Source: Cacajao melanocephalus (Eukaryota; Chordata; Mammalia; Primates; Pitheciidae). From it: a DNA stretch of 64,000 nt. The notes below the pieces were generated by a model that was given only the letters and a program-made list of their open reading frames with translations, was not told where the DNA came from and searched no databases. Position 1 is the stretch's first letter. Every line of letters starts with the position of its first letter. Of the stretch, positions 53,489-64,000 are shown one piece after another. The stretch lies in assembly GCA_963573385.1 (NCBI GenBank), contig CAUYLG010076912.1, forward strand, positions 62,001-126,000, written 5' to 3'. The translations under genes and the position numbers were made by a program.

Positions 53489-53727
53489 ACAGAAAGCAAA
53501 AATAAAAGAAGGAACCTTAGAACATAGGAAGAAACAGAAAACATGGTAAGTAAGCATATGGGTAAATACAATAGGCCTTCTTTCTCTTGTAAATTTTTTG
53601 AATTATGTTTGATCGTTGGAGCAAAAATTACAATATTGTATAATATTGTTCTAAATTATGTAGTGGAAATATTTAAGAAAATTACATTATAAATAGGGAA
53701 GGTAAGGGGACATAAAAAAAGGCAAAG

Positions 53728-54068
53728 TGTCTTTGTTTGTGCCACAGACTGGGCAACTTATAATAAATAGAAATGTATTTTATCATAATTTTGGAAGTCA
53801 AGAAGTCAAATATCAAGGTGCCAGCATCTGATGAGCACCTTCTTGATGCATCGTAACATGGCAGAAAGCATCACATGGTGCAAGGGCAAAGAAAGTAAGA
53901 AGGGATAAACCCACACTTGTGATAATGAACCCACTTCCATGATAATGGTATTAGTCCATTCCTGTGACAATGGCATGGATAACACCTCTTTCAAGCCCCG
54001 TCTCTTAATACTGTTACAGTGGCAATTAGATTTCGACATGAGTTTTGGAGGGGAGGAACATTAAAATG
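53728..54068 (-). mobile_element. MaLR-type LTR, antisense, inside the L1
   Basis: TGTCTTTGTTTGTGCCACAG, CTGGGCAACTTATAATAAAT, GTGCCAGCATCTGATGAGC and CCCGTCTCTTAATACTGTTA run in the reverse order of an MLT1/MST-like LTR. The last part is diverged. Confidence 0.8.
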
Positions 54069-54649
54069 CTAAGAAATTTTGAAAATTAAAAAAAAAAGGC
54101 AGAACCAGGATTCAAAAAGCCCAAAAAAAATTCACAATTCATAGCATAAGATTTTTATAATAGTAAACCTGTAAAATGATGACACTAATAGACAGTGATT
54201 TACTATGTATATATGATATGCTATCTTCAGTAACTACTAATAAACTTATACAAAGAGATATGCTCAAAAACATAGATTAATCAAAGTGGAATTCTATAAA
54301 AGATTTATGCAATCTATAGGAAGGATGGAAAAAGTAAACAAGAACAAAAGCACAAACAGAAAGCCAAAATAAAATGGGAGATTTAAGCCCAAACATGAAA
54401 AATAATTATATTAAATGTAAACAGTTCAAATAAACCAATTAAAAGAAAAGATAAAGATATACAGAGTAGATTTAAAAATCTTGACCCAGCTACATTCTGT
54501 CTATAAGAAATTCACTTAAAAAATATTATAATATAGGCAGGCTGAAAATAAAAGGATGGAAAAAAATATATCATGCAAATATTAAGCAAAGGAAAGTAGA
54601 AGTAACTATATTAATTGCAGATAATGTAGACTACAAAGCAAAGAAAATT

Positions 54650-54692
54650 AGATCCTTCTCCTTCTCCTTCTCCTTCTCCTTAATCTCCTTCT
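54650..54692. repeat. (TCCTTC)n pyrimidine repeat
   Basis: About six TTCTCC units with a TTAATC interruption, directly at the broken end of the L1. Confidence 0.9.
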
Positions 54693-54748
54693 CCTGCAGG
54701 AACATACTTCCTGCAGGAACACACTTCGTCTTCCTGCAGGAACACACT
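54692..54748. repeat. Three copies of a palindrome-containing 17-mer
   Basis: TCCTGCAGGAACAYACT occurs at 54692-54708, 54709-54725 and 54732-54748. Each copy holds the perfect 10-bp palindrome TCCTGCAGGA. Confidence 0.92.
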
Positions 54749-55039
54749 CAGCCTAGATGCAGGACACTGTGGGTGTTGAGGCAGAAATGGACATGTGGGG
54801 ATTAGGAGGATAAGTAACCCAGCTTCCTTGCCCCTCCGTTGGCATAACTGGGGTATGTCCTACTCACTCTCCCAGATGGAGTACCCCAGTGTAAAGAACC
54901 TCCAATTGCTCTTTATTGGCTTCATTCCTTTCCCTGTTTCACTTCCCTATTCCCCTTCCTAGGAGCACTTCCCAAACAAACTCTTTGCTCTCAAGTCCTT
55001 GTCTCACAACTTCTGCAGGCATCCCCACTAAGAGCAGTA

Positions 55040-55190
55040 GTAAATATTACTGTCCCATTTTGCAGACGAAAAAACTGTGGCATTGACAGACTGCTCACTT
55101 GAGGATGGTTAGTAACAGTTAGTAGGAGTTAGTAAGTGGCAGAGCCAGGTCCTAAGCCCATGCTCTTAACCACCACATTATAATGACATA
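55040..55190 (-). mobile_element. MIR SINE, antisense
   Basis: CCCATTTTGCAGACGAAAAA, AGTAAGTGGCAGAGCCAGGT and CATGCTCTTAACCACCACAT. Confidence 0.88.
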
Positions 55191-55199
55191 ATACTTCTG

Positions 55200-55370
55200 A
55201 GTACTCACTATGTCCCAGGCACAATGCCAGGTGTTTAATACAATTTATTTTATAGATTATAAAATGTGCTCAGATAGGTTACACGACTTGTCCTAGGTCA
55301 TAAGGTATTAAGTGGCAAAGCAAGAACTTAAACTCAGATTCGAGGTCTTCACCATTCTTCCAGAGCTAGA
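55200..55370 (-). mobile_element. MIR SINE, antisense, second in the run
   Basis: TATGTCCCAGGCACAATGCC, GACTTGTCCTAGGTCATAAG and AAGTGGCAAAGCAAGAACTT. Confidence 0.85.
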
Positions 55371-55644
55371 TGGCTCTCTAGTGGACGAAAGCAGGATCCA
55401 GGGCTTTTAGTGGAAGGTCCAAGGGGACACAATTTATAGTCCCCTAAATCGACTGCATTCCATGTCCCAAGTCTTTGTGTTCCTTTTCTGGCGTGTGGTG
55501 TGTGAATCTGTGTCTCAAGAAATGCTTTCTAGTCCTTCCTTTCCTGTGCTCAGGTACCTTCCTAGATGCTGGTTTTATCTCTGAGAATAGACAGAGAAAA
55601 GGGTAAATGAAGTAGGGTTGCCAGCGATGACAAGGCATTTTCTC

Positions 55645-55845
55645 TGTGCTGGGGGCTTTGCTTAAGTTATATTATTTAATCCTTTTAGAAATTTCTTAAA
55701 GGAAATGCTCTTTTTTTCCTTTTAAAGACCGAGAAATAAAGTTAAGAGAGGCTAAAATATTTGCCCAAAGAATTTACCTAAGTGTAAGTAATCAAAACCC
55801 AAGTCTCTTGGACTCTAAAGCAATCCTTTTTCCACTGAACCAGTG
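55645..55845 (-). mobile_element. MIR SINE, antisense, third in the run
   Basis: TATTATTTAATCCTTTTAGA, ATTTGCCCAAAGAATTTACC and AACCCAAGTCTCTTGGACTC. It has a T-rich substitution in the core. Confidence 0.75.
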
Positions 55846-57006
55846 GGGGATCTGATGAGGTAAGGAGAAGATAGAAAGGTGCTAACAACTTCTAGGGCAC
55901 TGCTTGTCTAGCACCTGCTGAGAAGTGCCAGACAATCTCTGATTACAATGCTTCTAGCATAATATCCCAGCTTTGTGCTCAAATCACAATTAATGCCCAT
56001 TGTAGAGGGAGCTCTGTCATTGGAGGGGCAGAGGCAGTAAATAAGTCTGTACACAAAGATCGTTACAATCTTACACACGTTTCTCTTCACATTGATGAGC
56101 ATTCTCCAGGTATTGGGCTCTGTGCTGACCATTACACGATGGGGATTAGAGAACAGCACACTTGGTTGCTACTTAGGAGGAGCCTAACTCATGGTTTGGA
56201 AAAATGGACACCATGCAGATGAGGTTGCTAAATACATGCATGACGCTTATATATAAGCTATAGCATGTGAAGGGGCCGGGAAATGACTGGGTTGGTTGGT
56301 GTGAATTCTGAGCCCTTTTCTGTATACTTTTGACTCATCTGTCATGCCCCATTTGGGATCCCACAACTTGAAAAAAAAATGGGGAAAATGGGAAAAGAGA
56401 CAGAATAAATACATGATATGAATTGCTCCAAGACACTCAAATTGCAAGAAGTGCCACATTTTTTTTTTTACATAAAAATAAAGCCGGTACATACACCTAC
56501 TTTCCTAGGTATTGGGAATTCCAGGATCAGTCACTGGGGTCTGCATCCCCGCTTATGTAAGGAACCTTGGATATGCTGGGTACCAGGCCTCTGTTCTCAT
56601 CTACCAGTCACCACCATCCATTTGAAAGAAGGGTGCTCCCTTAGCATCTCCTTCCCTCTGTGCCAGGCTTGGTCTTAGGGGCTGTTATTCAGAGTCCTAA
56701 AGTCATAGGAGCAGGCATCCTGATTCTGCCACCTCAGGGTCCCTGTGTATGTGGGTTCAAGCCTCAGCTAATTCTGGAACACTGTTTGCCCAGACCTTCC
56801 AAGTCTTGGGTGATCATCTCTCCAAGGGTAAGGACAGCCATCTCATCTTAACCTCAAGCTCATATCCCCTGTCCATCAGCCAGCTTCCCTCCCTGGGCCT
56901 TTACCTTTGGAACCAAAGGCCTAACTATGGGTTATCTCCCAGGCATTCTCTGAGCCCCCTACACAAAACAAAACACAAAAGAGTGGTTTACCATCCTCTC
57001 CCCAAC
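55846..57006. other. Unique sequence
   Basis: No exon recognised. The stretch 56100-56230 resembles the old unassigned repeat at 29048. A8-9 and T10 runs lie near 56371 and 56459. Confidence 0.4.
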
Positions 57007-57054
<48 letters not shown>

Positions 57055-57057
57055 ACA
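57007..57057. repeat. (CA)n microsatellite
   Basis: An uninterrupted (AC)17-18 core with CATA variants at both ends. Confidence 0.97.
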
Positions 57058-57134
57058 GAGTAAGCAACCAAGGCTAACACCTTTGGAAATTGAAAGGCTA
57101 CCCTTCTTCCACGTATAAAGGGCTTTTGGAAACC

Positions 57135-57320
57135 AGTGTATTTTAGTGGTGAAGAGCGTGGACTGCGTCAATTCATGTCCCAGCTCTGCCATTTATTAGC
57201 TGACTAACCTTAAGCGAATTGCTTGGCCTCTCTGTTTTCTGATGTGCAAGCTAGGGAATAACTATATCACAGGATATAGAGTTAAGGCTGGGTAAGCATT
57301 TAGTGCAGTGTTTAACAAGC
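57135..57320 (+). mobile_element. MIR SINE, sense
   Basis: GTGGTGAAGAGCGTGGACTG, CAGCTCTGCCATTTATTAGC and TTGGCCTCTCTGTTTTCTGA. Confidence 0.9.
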
Positions 57321-57496
57321 ACCCATAAAGCAGAAGCACTAGGAGGACTCATCATGTCTCATCCCAGTTCTGCTTTGGATGTGGCAAAGCCCTCCCCGAC
57401 AGTTCAGGCAAGATGGAGGAAGGGCGTCTGAGCATTATCGAGGCATCTCAAGCAAAACCTATCTTTCATGCGCTTACTTGTGTTTCTTACTTCATT

Positions 57497-57893
57497 CACA
57501 TGTTGAAGCCTTAACCCTCAGTGTTTGAGAATGTCACTGTATTTGAAGATCGGACCTTTAGAGAGGTAACTGAATTAAAATGAAGCTGTTAGGGTGGGTC
57601 TAATTCAATCTAACTGGTGTCCTGATAAGAAGGAGAGATTAGGACACAAAGAGACAGCAGGGGAGCATGTGCACAGAAGGACGACGACCCTGCGGAGAGG
57701 CAGCAAGAGGGTGGCCATCTGCAAACCAAGGAGAGAGGCCTGGAACAGACTTTCCTCACGGCCCTCAGAAAAAACCAGCTCTGCCAACACTTTGATCTTG
57801 GACTTCCAGCCTCTTGAAATGTGAGAAAATAAATGTCTGTTGTTTAAGCCATCCAGTGTGTGGTATGGTGCCATGGCAGCCCTAGCAAACTAA
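57497..57893 (+). mobile_element. MLT1 MaLR LTR, sense, lacking its first bases
   Basis: TGTTGAAGCCTTAACCCTCA, ATTAAAATGAAGCTGTTAGG, CAAGGAGAGAGGCCTGGAAC and TTTGATCTTGGACTTCCAGC, with AAATAAATGTCTGTTGTTTA near the end and CCCTAGCAAACTAACCA at the terminus. The usual 30-base start is missing. Confidence 0.95.
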
Positions 57894-58699
57894 CCATCCC
57901 AGAGATAAGGTACCCGCAATGCTTCCCAAGTACATCATCACCCATCCTTGACCCTCACTTGGGAGGAGGGTTCCCACTGGCTTCAGGAATTGAGACTCTC
58001 GGATGCACAGCATAAGCCACCCTTCTGTTTTTAATCATTCGCATCTCACAGCACCAACAACCTGGAAATGTTAGCACCAAAACATCAGACTTGGGATCAG
58101 AAACTCCTAGAAGGTACTCACAGAAAGGATTTAGTACTATCCTCCTAGGGAGGCAAAAATGATTCTTATGGAAATTGAATCAAAGGTTTGCATATTGATG
58201 AGATGTGGCCAACATGCAGATAACTCTTCCCCATCCCCACAGTCAGTTTTTTGTTTGTATGTTTGTTTTATCACCACTTGAGCACTATAAGTCCAGTGCC
58301 TAGGGCTTTTCAAGGGCCTACAAAATGTTTAAGAGGGACAAATTAAATGGATTTCAAAACAAGAAAACAAAATAGTCAAAACAAAATAAAAAATAATTTC
58401 AAAAACAAAATTATAAAATACTTTTCAAAATGTTTTCAACATTTATAGCTAAAATCAGATACTGGAACATGTTAACACAATTGACATTCTGTGGCTGGTA
58501 CTTGTAAAAGTTAGAGGCCCTAGGACCTGAGAAGAACCTCAGTTGGTGCTGCCCTCTACCCATCCTCCAGAAACTCACACCGGGCCCATGTGGGTTTAGC
58601 AGGGAACAGTGACCTAGAGCAGAGTCTGTGCTGCAGAATGGGGGAGAGGAGAAGTGGGGGCTCCCAGTGAAAGCAGCTATGTCACAGAGGGAGGGGATT
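57894..58699. other. Unique sequence, A-rich at 58330-58440
   Basis: No gene signal. The A-rich segment has repeated CAAAACAA-type units but no attached SINE or LINE body. Confidence 0.4.
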
Positions 58700-58930
58700 G
58701 GGTCCAGCTTAAACTCGGGTGCAAATCTAAATTCTGCTCCTGTGTGACCCTAGGCAACTTGCTTAACCTCTCTGAACCTTGATTTTGTCACTGACACAAA
58801 GGGGGACAAGAATGCCTACTTCATAGCATTTTCCTGAGGATTAAAGAGAGGAAGAATGTAAGGTGAAGGAGAGGGAGCTCTGTGCCTGGGAAATAGTAAG
58901 TGTTCAATAAATGCTAGCTGTTATAATCGT
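58700..58930 (+). mobile_element. MIR SINE, sense, complete
   Basis: CCTAGGCAACTTGCTTAACC, GAATGCCTACTTCATAGCAT, GGAAATAGTAAGTGTTCAAT and AAATGCTAGCTGTTATAAT give the whole MIR order. Confidence 0.93.
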
Positions 58931-59503
58931 GGCATTAGGCAGACTCTCAAAGGGAAGGGAGAGGGAGGGCTTTTGCTCACTGAGGGTTTTTTTGGAACTT
59001 GAGCCATATAGAAAATGTTGAGTAAGTAGATGTTGACTGGATGAGCTCTCCTTCAAGACAGAAAAAACAGTTGAGAAAAAACAGCAGTGCAGAGGTTACA
59101 GGTGTTGCTGAAACAGAATTCCCAAGTTAGGACTGGGAGGCCAAGAGGTGGGGCCGGGGCTGGGGGATGCTGAGGGACAGAGGACGGGTGGACTCTGGAG
59201 AATGCGCTGCACTGAAATCGCTGTGCATGGCCCGGAGGTGGACTGGTGGGCCGCCCATCGCTGTGGGCTCATGCACCTCTCCTGCAGCTCCAGGGCAGGG
59301 GGAGCAGAAATTCCCAGCAGGCATCCTAGGAATGCAGTTTGCTTTAGAGAGTTAGCTACAGTTTGCAGATGACTGGGAGCAGAAAGTGTCTACTCTGCCA
59401 GGAACTGGCAGATACCAGGCAGAATCCCTGAGAGCTGCAGTTTTCCGACACATGCTAGTGTCCAAAACTAAGTCCAGGGCAAAATGAACACAGGCTGTTT
59501 CTC
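58931..59503. other. Unique sequence
   Basis: A small GC-rich patch at 59140-59300 gives short frames on both strands. None carries a signature. Confidence 0.4.
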
Positions 59504-60125
59504 TTTTTTTAATTTTTGTTGGTACATAGGTGTACATATTTTCGGGGTACATGAAATATTTTGATACAGCCGTACAATGTGTAATAATGACATCAGGGTA
59601 AAGGGGGTTTCCGTCACCTAAAGCATTGATCATTTCTTTGTGTTACATACACTCCAATTATACTCTTTCACTTAAAAAATACAATGAATTTTTGTTGACT
59701 GTAATCACCTTGTTGTGCTATCAAATGCTGTCTTATTTATTCTATAAATAAATAAGACTTAGCATTTGGATTTTTGTACCCATTAACCATCCCTCACTTC
59801 CGCACCTCCGTATCCCTGCCCCACTACCCTTCCCAGCCCCTGGTAACCATTATTCCACGCTCTGTCTCCATGAGTTCAATTGTTTTAATGTTTAGCTCCC
59901 ACAAATGAGTGAGAACATGTGACATTTGTCTTTCCATGCCTGGTTTATTTCACTTAACAAATTTAACATCTTCCTGTTTCATCCATGTTGCAAATGACAG
60001 GATCTTATCCTTCTTATGGCTGAATTGTGTGTATGTACCACATTTTCTTTATCCATTCGTCTGTTGTGGACACTTAGGTTGCTTCCAAATCTTAGCTATT
60101 GTGCAATAAACATGGGAGCACTGTG
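59504..60125 (-). mobile_element. L1 (L1M/L1P-type) 3' end, antisense
   Basis: From CTCTTTTTTTAATTTTTGTT through GGTACATGAAATATTTTGAT, CTACCCTTCCCAGCCCCTGG and GTGAGAACATGTGACATTTG to GGACACTTAGGTTGCTTCCA: the non-coding L1 3' end in reverse, moderately diverged. Confidence 0.93.
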
Positions 60126-62044
60126 TCTCTTGATAAGCTTGTGGGAAGAGGAGCATCTGCAGGTCACTTTGGCTTCAGCAGGGGTTGAAAGGTGTAAGAA
60201 AGAACAATGTGCTTCACAAATTAGAAAGAGAAATATGGAGACAGTCCCTGATCAGCAAGCATTCTATTAAGAGTGGGAATTTTGGAAGCAGGGTGACTTT
60301 CTGATTGGTCTTCAGGGATACTAGGCAGAGCTTTGGTAAAGGGGCAAGCGAGCAGTATAGGACGTTTCATGTTAGGGATGGACATTTTTCTCTGGCTGGC
60401 CATTTCCTGAAATAAGTAGGGGTTGACAGAGTGATTATTCTTTTTCTGTCAAACTGTCATTTTGGGGTGCAGGGTGGAGGGGCTGTCACAGTGTCAGTTT
60501 CTCAGCAGAGATCTAGACCAGAAGGTCCCCTGGCCAGGGAGCTGGAAGATGAGTGTTCTAGGATCGCCTAGTCATCAACTGGATAGGTCCCTGGATTTGT
60601 TTATTATCTGTACATTGAAGGCACAGGACCACCCAAGAATGTCAAATTGCTTACCCTTGGGCCAAATCTAACCAGCAATTGTGTTTTCTTTGGCCTACAA
60701 ATTATTATTAACATTTTTATTTGCATGCCTTCAGGAAAGGTGTGCACTCTCCAACCTACAGTCCCTCTGCTCAATACTGGCCCAGCTCCCACCTTTAGGG
60801 AACCTGCTATGTCCCTGTAGCCATCTGGGTCTGCAGCCTGGGAACTAGAAGACATTAGTGCCTTCGTGGCACTGGCCTTCTGTGGTCCTGCCATTCTCAA
60901 TGGCACTGTCTCACTTCCCATGCCGTCCTCAGTCTCGCACACTGCCCTCCACAAACATTTGACAGGCCAGCCTCTCGAGTCAATTACTCCTTTCAGAAAA
61001 CTGGAGAGAGAAATGATATAATTAACCACCTGAGAGAAAATGAACAGAGCGAGAAGCTATAAATACCGAGACCCACAATGAAGGGCTGAACCCCGGGGCC
61101 CCAGTTGACCTTACCCGGCTGAGATGCTCTGCTGCCTTCCTGGGTGGAAGAGACCCATGGGGCCAAGCTTGGCCGGACTTACAGCCATGGCCATCACACA
61201 GCAATGCAAGAAGCAGCCCTCCAGACCCCGGGCTGAGGAGACCAGGAAGCAACACCTTCCGCCCCTCTCCCCCAAGTAGCTGGGATCGGAATCAACACCC
61301 TTGAAGGGTAAATCCTTTCCTCACGCACTTGTGCCCAGGAAGCAGATGTTCTGTTCCTACTCTGGTGTCTGGGCACTGTTGTGTAGTTGGACCCTTCCAT
61401 CCTATCCTCAAACCACAGACCAGATAAATTGAGTTGAACTGACTTCAAAGCAAACACTGAGCAGAGCCATCTGGGATTCATTCCTGCGCCGGCCCTTTTC
61501 TAGTTATGTAACCAGAGAGATGCAGACAGAAAGACACAGATTGGGAAAACTGGTTTTTGTTGTTGTTGTTGTTTTTAAACCTCCAAACCTTTGCAGTATT
61601 GGGATAATTATGGCTTTCATAGCATTGATTACTGTATGCTGTCAGTAATTTGAATCCTTTTCAGAGTCAGTGACCAACTTTTTGCAATTGAATTCTATCG
61701 TCCTGCTTCCATCCTAAGTAAAGGAGATAGAATGCTGAGCTCACAGGGCCTTCTTCAGAATGCCACACACTGGGCACTTTGTGGTCACACCCTGAATGCT
61801 ACAATGGACACCTCTCCTAGACATCCTCCTGGGCCCATTACACACTTCCTTCCCATGCCATAGTCTCATTCTAGAATGTTCATTAATCTCCCACCTGAAA
61901 GAACAAGAAGAAATGTGAAGTTTTAGATAGGCCAGGGCTTTTGATGTGAATCATTCATGAATAACCCAAAATATTGTGGTTCAAGGATAAAAGGCAAAGG
62001 CAAATACTAGATATTTTAAGAAGCTATACTCCCTACATATTTGC
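60126..62044. other. Unique sequence with an isolated TATA-like box
   Basis: No exon recognised. CTATAAATA at 61058-61066 is followed by a more GC-rich 250 bases. A (GTT)n run lies near 61556. Frames of up to 141 codons (60604-61029, minus) have no signature. Confidence 0.4.
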
Positions 62045-62600
62045 AATGTTTAAACATTTTATTTTGTGTTTTAAAAGTAATACCTATCCAATGTGAAAAT
62101 TCTAAAAATTCTGAGGACTATAAAGAAGAAAATAATTATCCCAAATTGTTTCCTGGGAGGATTATTCAAACAACAAGTGATGCTAATATTTTAGCATGTT
62201 TCTCCCCAGTCTTTGATTCATGTATATTTACGTTTCTAGAACTGAGGCTATATTGCATTTATAATTTTGTATCCTATATCTTTACTGAAACATTTTCCCA
62301 CATAATAAAAAATGTTATAATTTTAGTTTTCAATAGCTACCTAATTTCAAATAAAATAAATGTACCATAATTTTTTAAAAAAACAAATCCCCTATTGTTG
62401 GACCAAAGGTTCTGTCTACTGTTTGGCTACTGTAAATGCTGCAGTGAACATTTTTAGCTATAAATTTCTATCTGCATTTCTCATTACTTTCATCAGACCT
62501 ATTCCTAGAAGTATAATCAAATCTGTATCAAAGAAGATCAAAATTTTTGAATGTTCTTAATACATTTCAGAAAGATTGAACTATCTTTTCACCATTAAGT
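62045..62600 (-). mobile_element. L1ME-type 3' end, antisense
   Basis: AAAGTAATACCTATCCAATG, TATAAAGAAGAAAATAATTA, AATGTACCATAATTTTTTAA and CTTTCATCAGACCTATTCCTAG follow the reverse order of an old L1 3' UTR. It is very diverged. Confidence 0.78.
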
Positions 62601-62910
62601 ATTAATATTTTTTAAAACCTTACTATTTTCAGAAATAAAAAAGTAGAATTTTATGTTTGTATTCATTTGCTTTTCTTTAGATACCAGTTAAAATAGTTAT
62701 TTTTCCACATCTTTATTAGCAGTTTTTAATTTAGCCTATGAACTGAGCTAAGGCTGATTATTCAAGTCCATGTGCAAATATGCTCTCACCTCAGTGCAGA
62801 CCATCTGATGGCAAGAGTGGTAAAGGGCCAAGGAGAAGCTTAGCAGAGCTAGGACATCCAGAGGAGGAATAAGTCTGAGGTGATCCCCATTCCTGGTCAT
62901 ATTGGTTATC
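62601..62910. other. Unique, AT-rich sequence
   Basis: Nothing recognised. It may include diverged continuation of the L1 on its left. Confidence 0.35.
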
Positions 62911-63411
62911 TTGTTGCATAACAAACTACCATTAAAACTTAATGGCTTCAAACAACAAACATTTATTATTTCACAGTTTCTGTAGGTCACAAGTTCAGGA
63001 GTAGTTTAGCTAGTGCTTCTGTCTTGGGGTCTCTTGAAAGGTTTCAGTGAAGATATTGGCCTGGTCTGCAGTCATCTGAAGGCTTGACTGAGGCTGAAGG
63101 AGCCACTTCTAAGATGACAAACTCACAGAGCTGTTGGCAGGAGGCCTCAGTTCTTTACCGGGGCCTCTCCACAGAGTATCTTCACAATATGGCTGATGGC
63201 TTCTCCCAGAATGAGTGATTAGAGAGATAGATTGCTCTACTTATAGATTAATAGGTTAATCTATTGCACCTTTTATAATCAAATCTTGAAAGTGACATAC
63301 CATCATTTCTGCCATATTCTATTGGCCATATAGAATCACCATATTATAACATGGAAGGGAAGACCAGGAGGTAAACATCACCAGAAGCCATCTTGAAAGG
63401 GGGCTCCCACA
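62911..63411 (-). mobile_element. Old MaLR-like solo LTR, antisense (copy 2)
   Basis: Same family as 689-1177: CAACAAACATTTATTATTTC, AAGGCTTGACTGAGGCTGAA, GAGCTGTTGGCAGGAGGCCT and CATATTCTATTGGCCATATA, in the same order. It ends at a CCCACA. Confidence 0.75.
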
Positions 63412-64000
63412 CTGGCTGTGAGTTTTAACTACTTTCGTTTTGAGGAGAAGAGGTAATTAAGAGCAGATAGCAGAAACTCTATCACTGCTTACAATACGCT
63501 GAAGTTAACCATACATAGTTCCATTCTCCTCGTGAGGCTAAAGTCAGCCATTTCTTTTTGTCTCCATAAAACCTGCAATTAAAAGACCAGACCAGAAGAT
63601 TTCCAGATAGAAATCTGGACTGGGTGTCCAAAGCAGTTCAGATCCTGGTGTCTGGTTGGGACTGGTGGTGGTGGCTCTACCATGCAGAAACTGCCTGAGC
63701 CCATCAGTCCCATGTTCTGATGCTTCAAGCTCTGTGGAATGACTGGTGGCAAAGGCGGAGGGTGTGCAGGGAGCAGAAAACTGCTGGACCATGGCTCAAG
63801 GGCTCACAGGTGGGAAAAGAACCTTAGGAGGGATTTTTTTTTTTTTAATAAAAGTGGGTGAGTAAATACAAGAAACTTCAATCCTGGAAGAGGGGCTTGA
63901 GGCTAAAAGAGGACAGGAAATAGGGTGTCATAGGTAAGAACTATGTTCTTCCAAGAACCTTTGAATCTAAAAATATATGTGTCAGTGGGCGTGATCATTA
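63412..64000. other. Unique sequence to the window end
   Basis: A T13 run at 63834-63846. An 82-codon minus-strand frame (63544-63792) has no signature. Confidence 0.4.

Larger units (their letters stand above)
51620..54652 (+). mobile_element. L1M-type element, sense: 5' UTR, ORF1 and start of ORF2 only
   Basis: It opens with 5' UTR-like sequence (TACTAAAAACCCTGGACATT), runs through ORF1 (coiled-coil-coding, A-rich 52600-53240, then the conserved C-terminal part at 53267-53488) and ends in sequence like the endonuclease part of ORF2 (CTATAAGAAATTCACTTAAA). The 3' half is absent, the opposite of normal L1 truncation. An LTR interrupts it at 53728-54068. Confidence 0.82.

Noticed and set aside
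54650..54748. CRISPR-like array of repeats and spacers
   Set aside because: Only three short units, two directly adjacent without a spacer, in primate DNA. It is a small tandem repeat.

Overview
This is nuclear DNA of a primate, most likely human. The window is full of Alu elements, including several with target-site duplications still readable, and it also holds primate-type L1 3' ends, MaLR LTRs, MER1, MER5A and many MIRs. Coding density is close to zero. I found no protein-coding exon, rRNA, tRNA or CRISPR array that I would defend. Repeat family names come from recalled consensus features, without a database search. Boundaries are good to a few bases where a duplication is quoted and to tens of bases elsewhere.

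Layout. 0-4.5 kb: one Alu, an old LTR, two MIRs and an L1 fragment in unique DNA. 4.56-5.83 kb: a dense CpG island with a less GC-rich shore to about 7.1 kb. It is the only strong promoter-like feature, and a possible exon with a splice acceptor lies just downstream at 7255. 7.5-17.6 kb: mostly unique DNA with MIRs, one Alu and a MER5A. 17.65-18.95 kb: an Alu broken by an L1 that is itself broken by a second Alu. 19.3-31.4 kb: L1 3' ends, a MER1 with matching ends, five Alus, MaLR LTRs and an old unassigned repeat. 33.6-39.6 kb: a repeat-on-repeat block. Antisense L1 pieces flank an old DNA transposon that encodes a FLYWCH-type zinc-finger remnant and carries an ERVL-type LTR, and that LTR holds an MST/THE1-type LTR. 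40.5-50.1 kb: an L1 3' end, three Alus and two MLT1 LTRs, one of them split by an ERV1-type LTR. 51.6-54.65 kb: an L1 that keeps its 5' half but lacks its 3' half, ending at a pyrimidine repeat. 55-64 kb: a run of MIRs, an MLT1, two antisense L1 3' ends and a second copy of the LTR family seen at 689.

The repeats show a sequence of insertion events (MIR, L1M and MLT1 first, then MST, ERV1 and primate L1, then Alu). The host interval looks intergenic, or intronic to a gene whose exons are not visible here. I found no undescribed biological system. The observations most worth checking are the MULE-like transposon with its FLYWCH remnant, the CpG island with no visible gene, a perfect 16-bp hairpin at 21805, and the palindromic tandem repeat at 54692.
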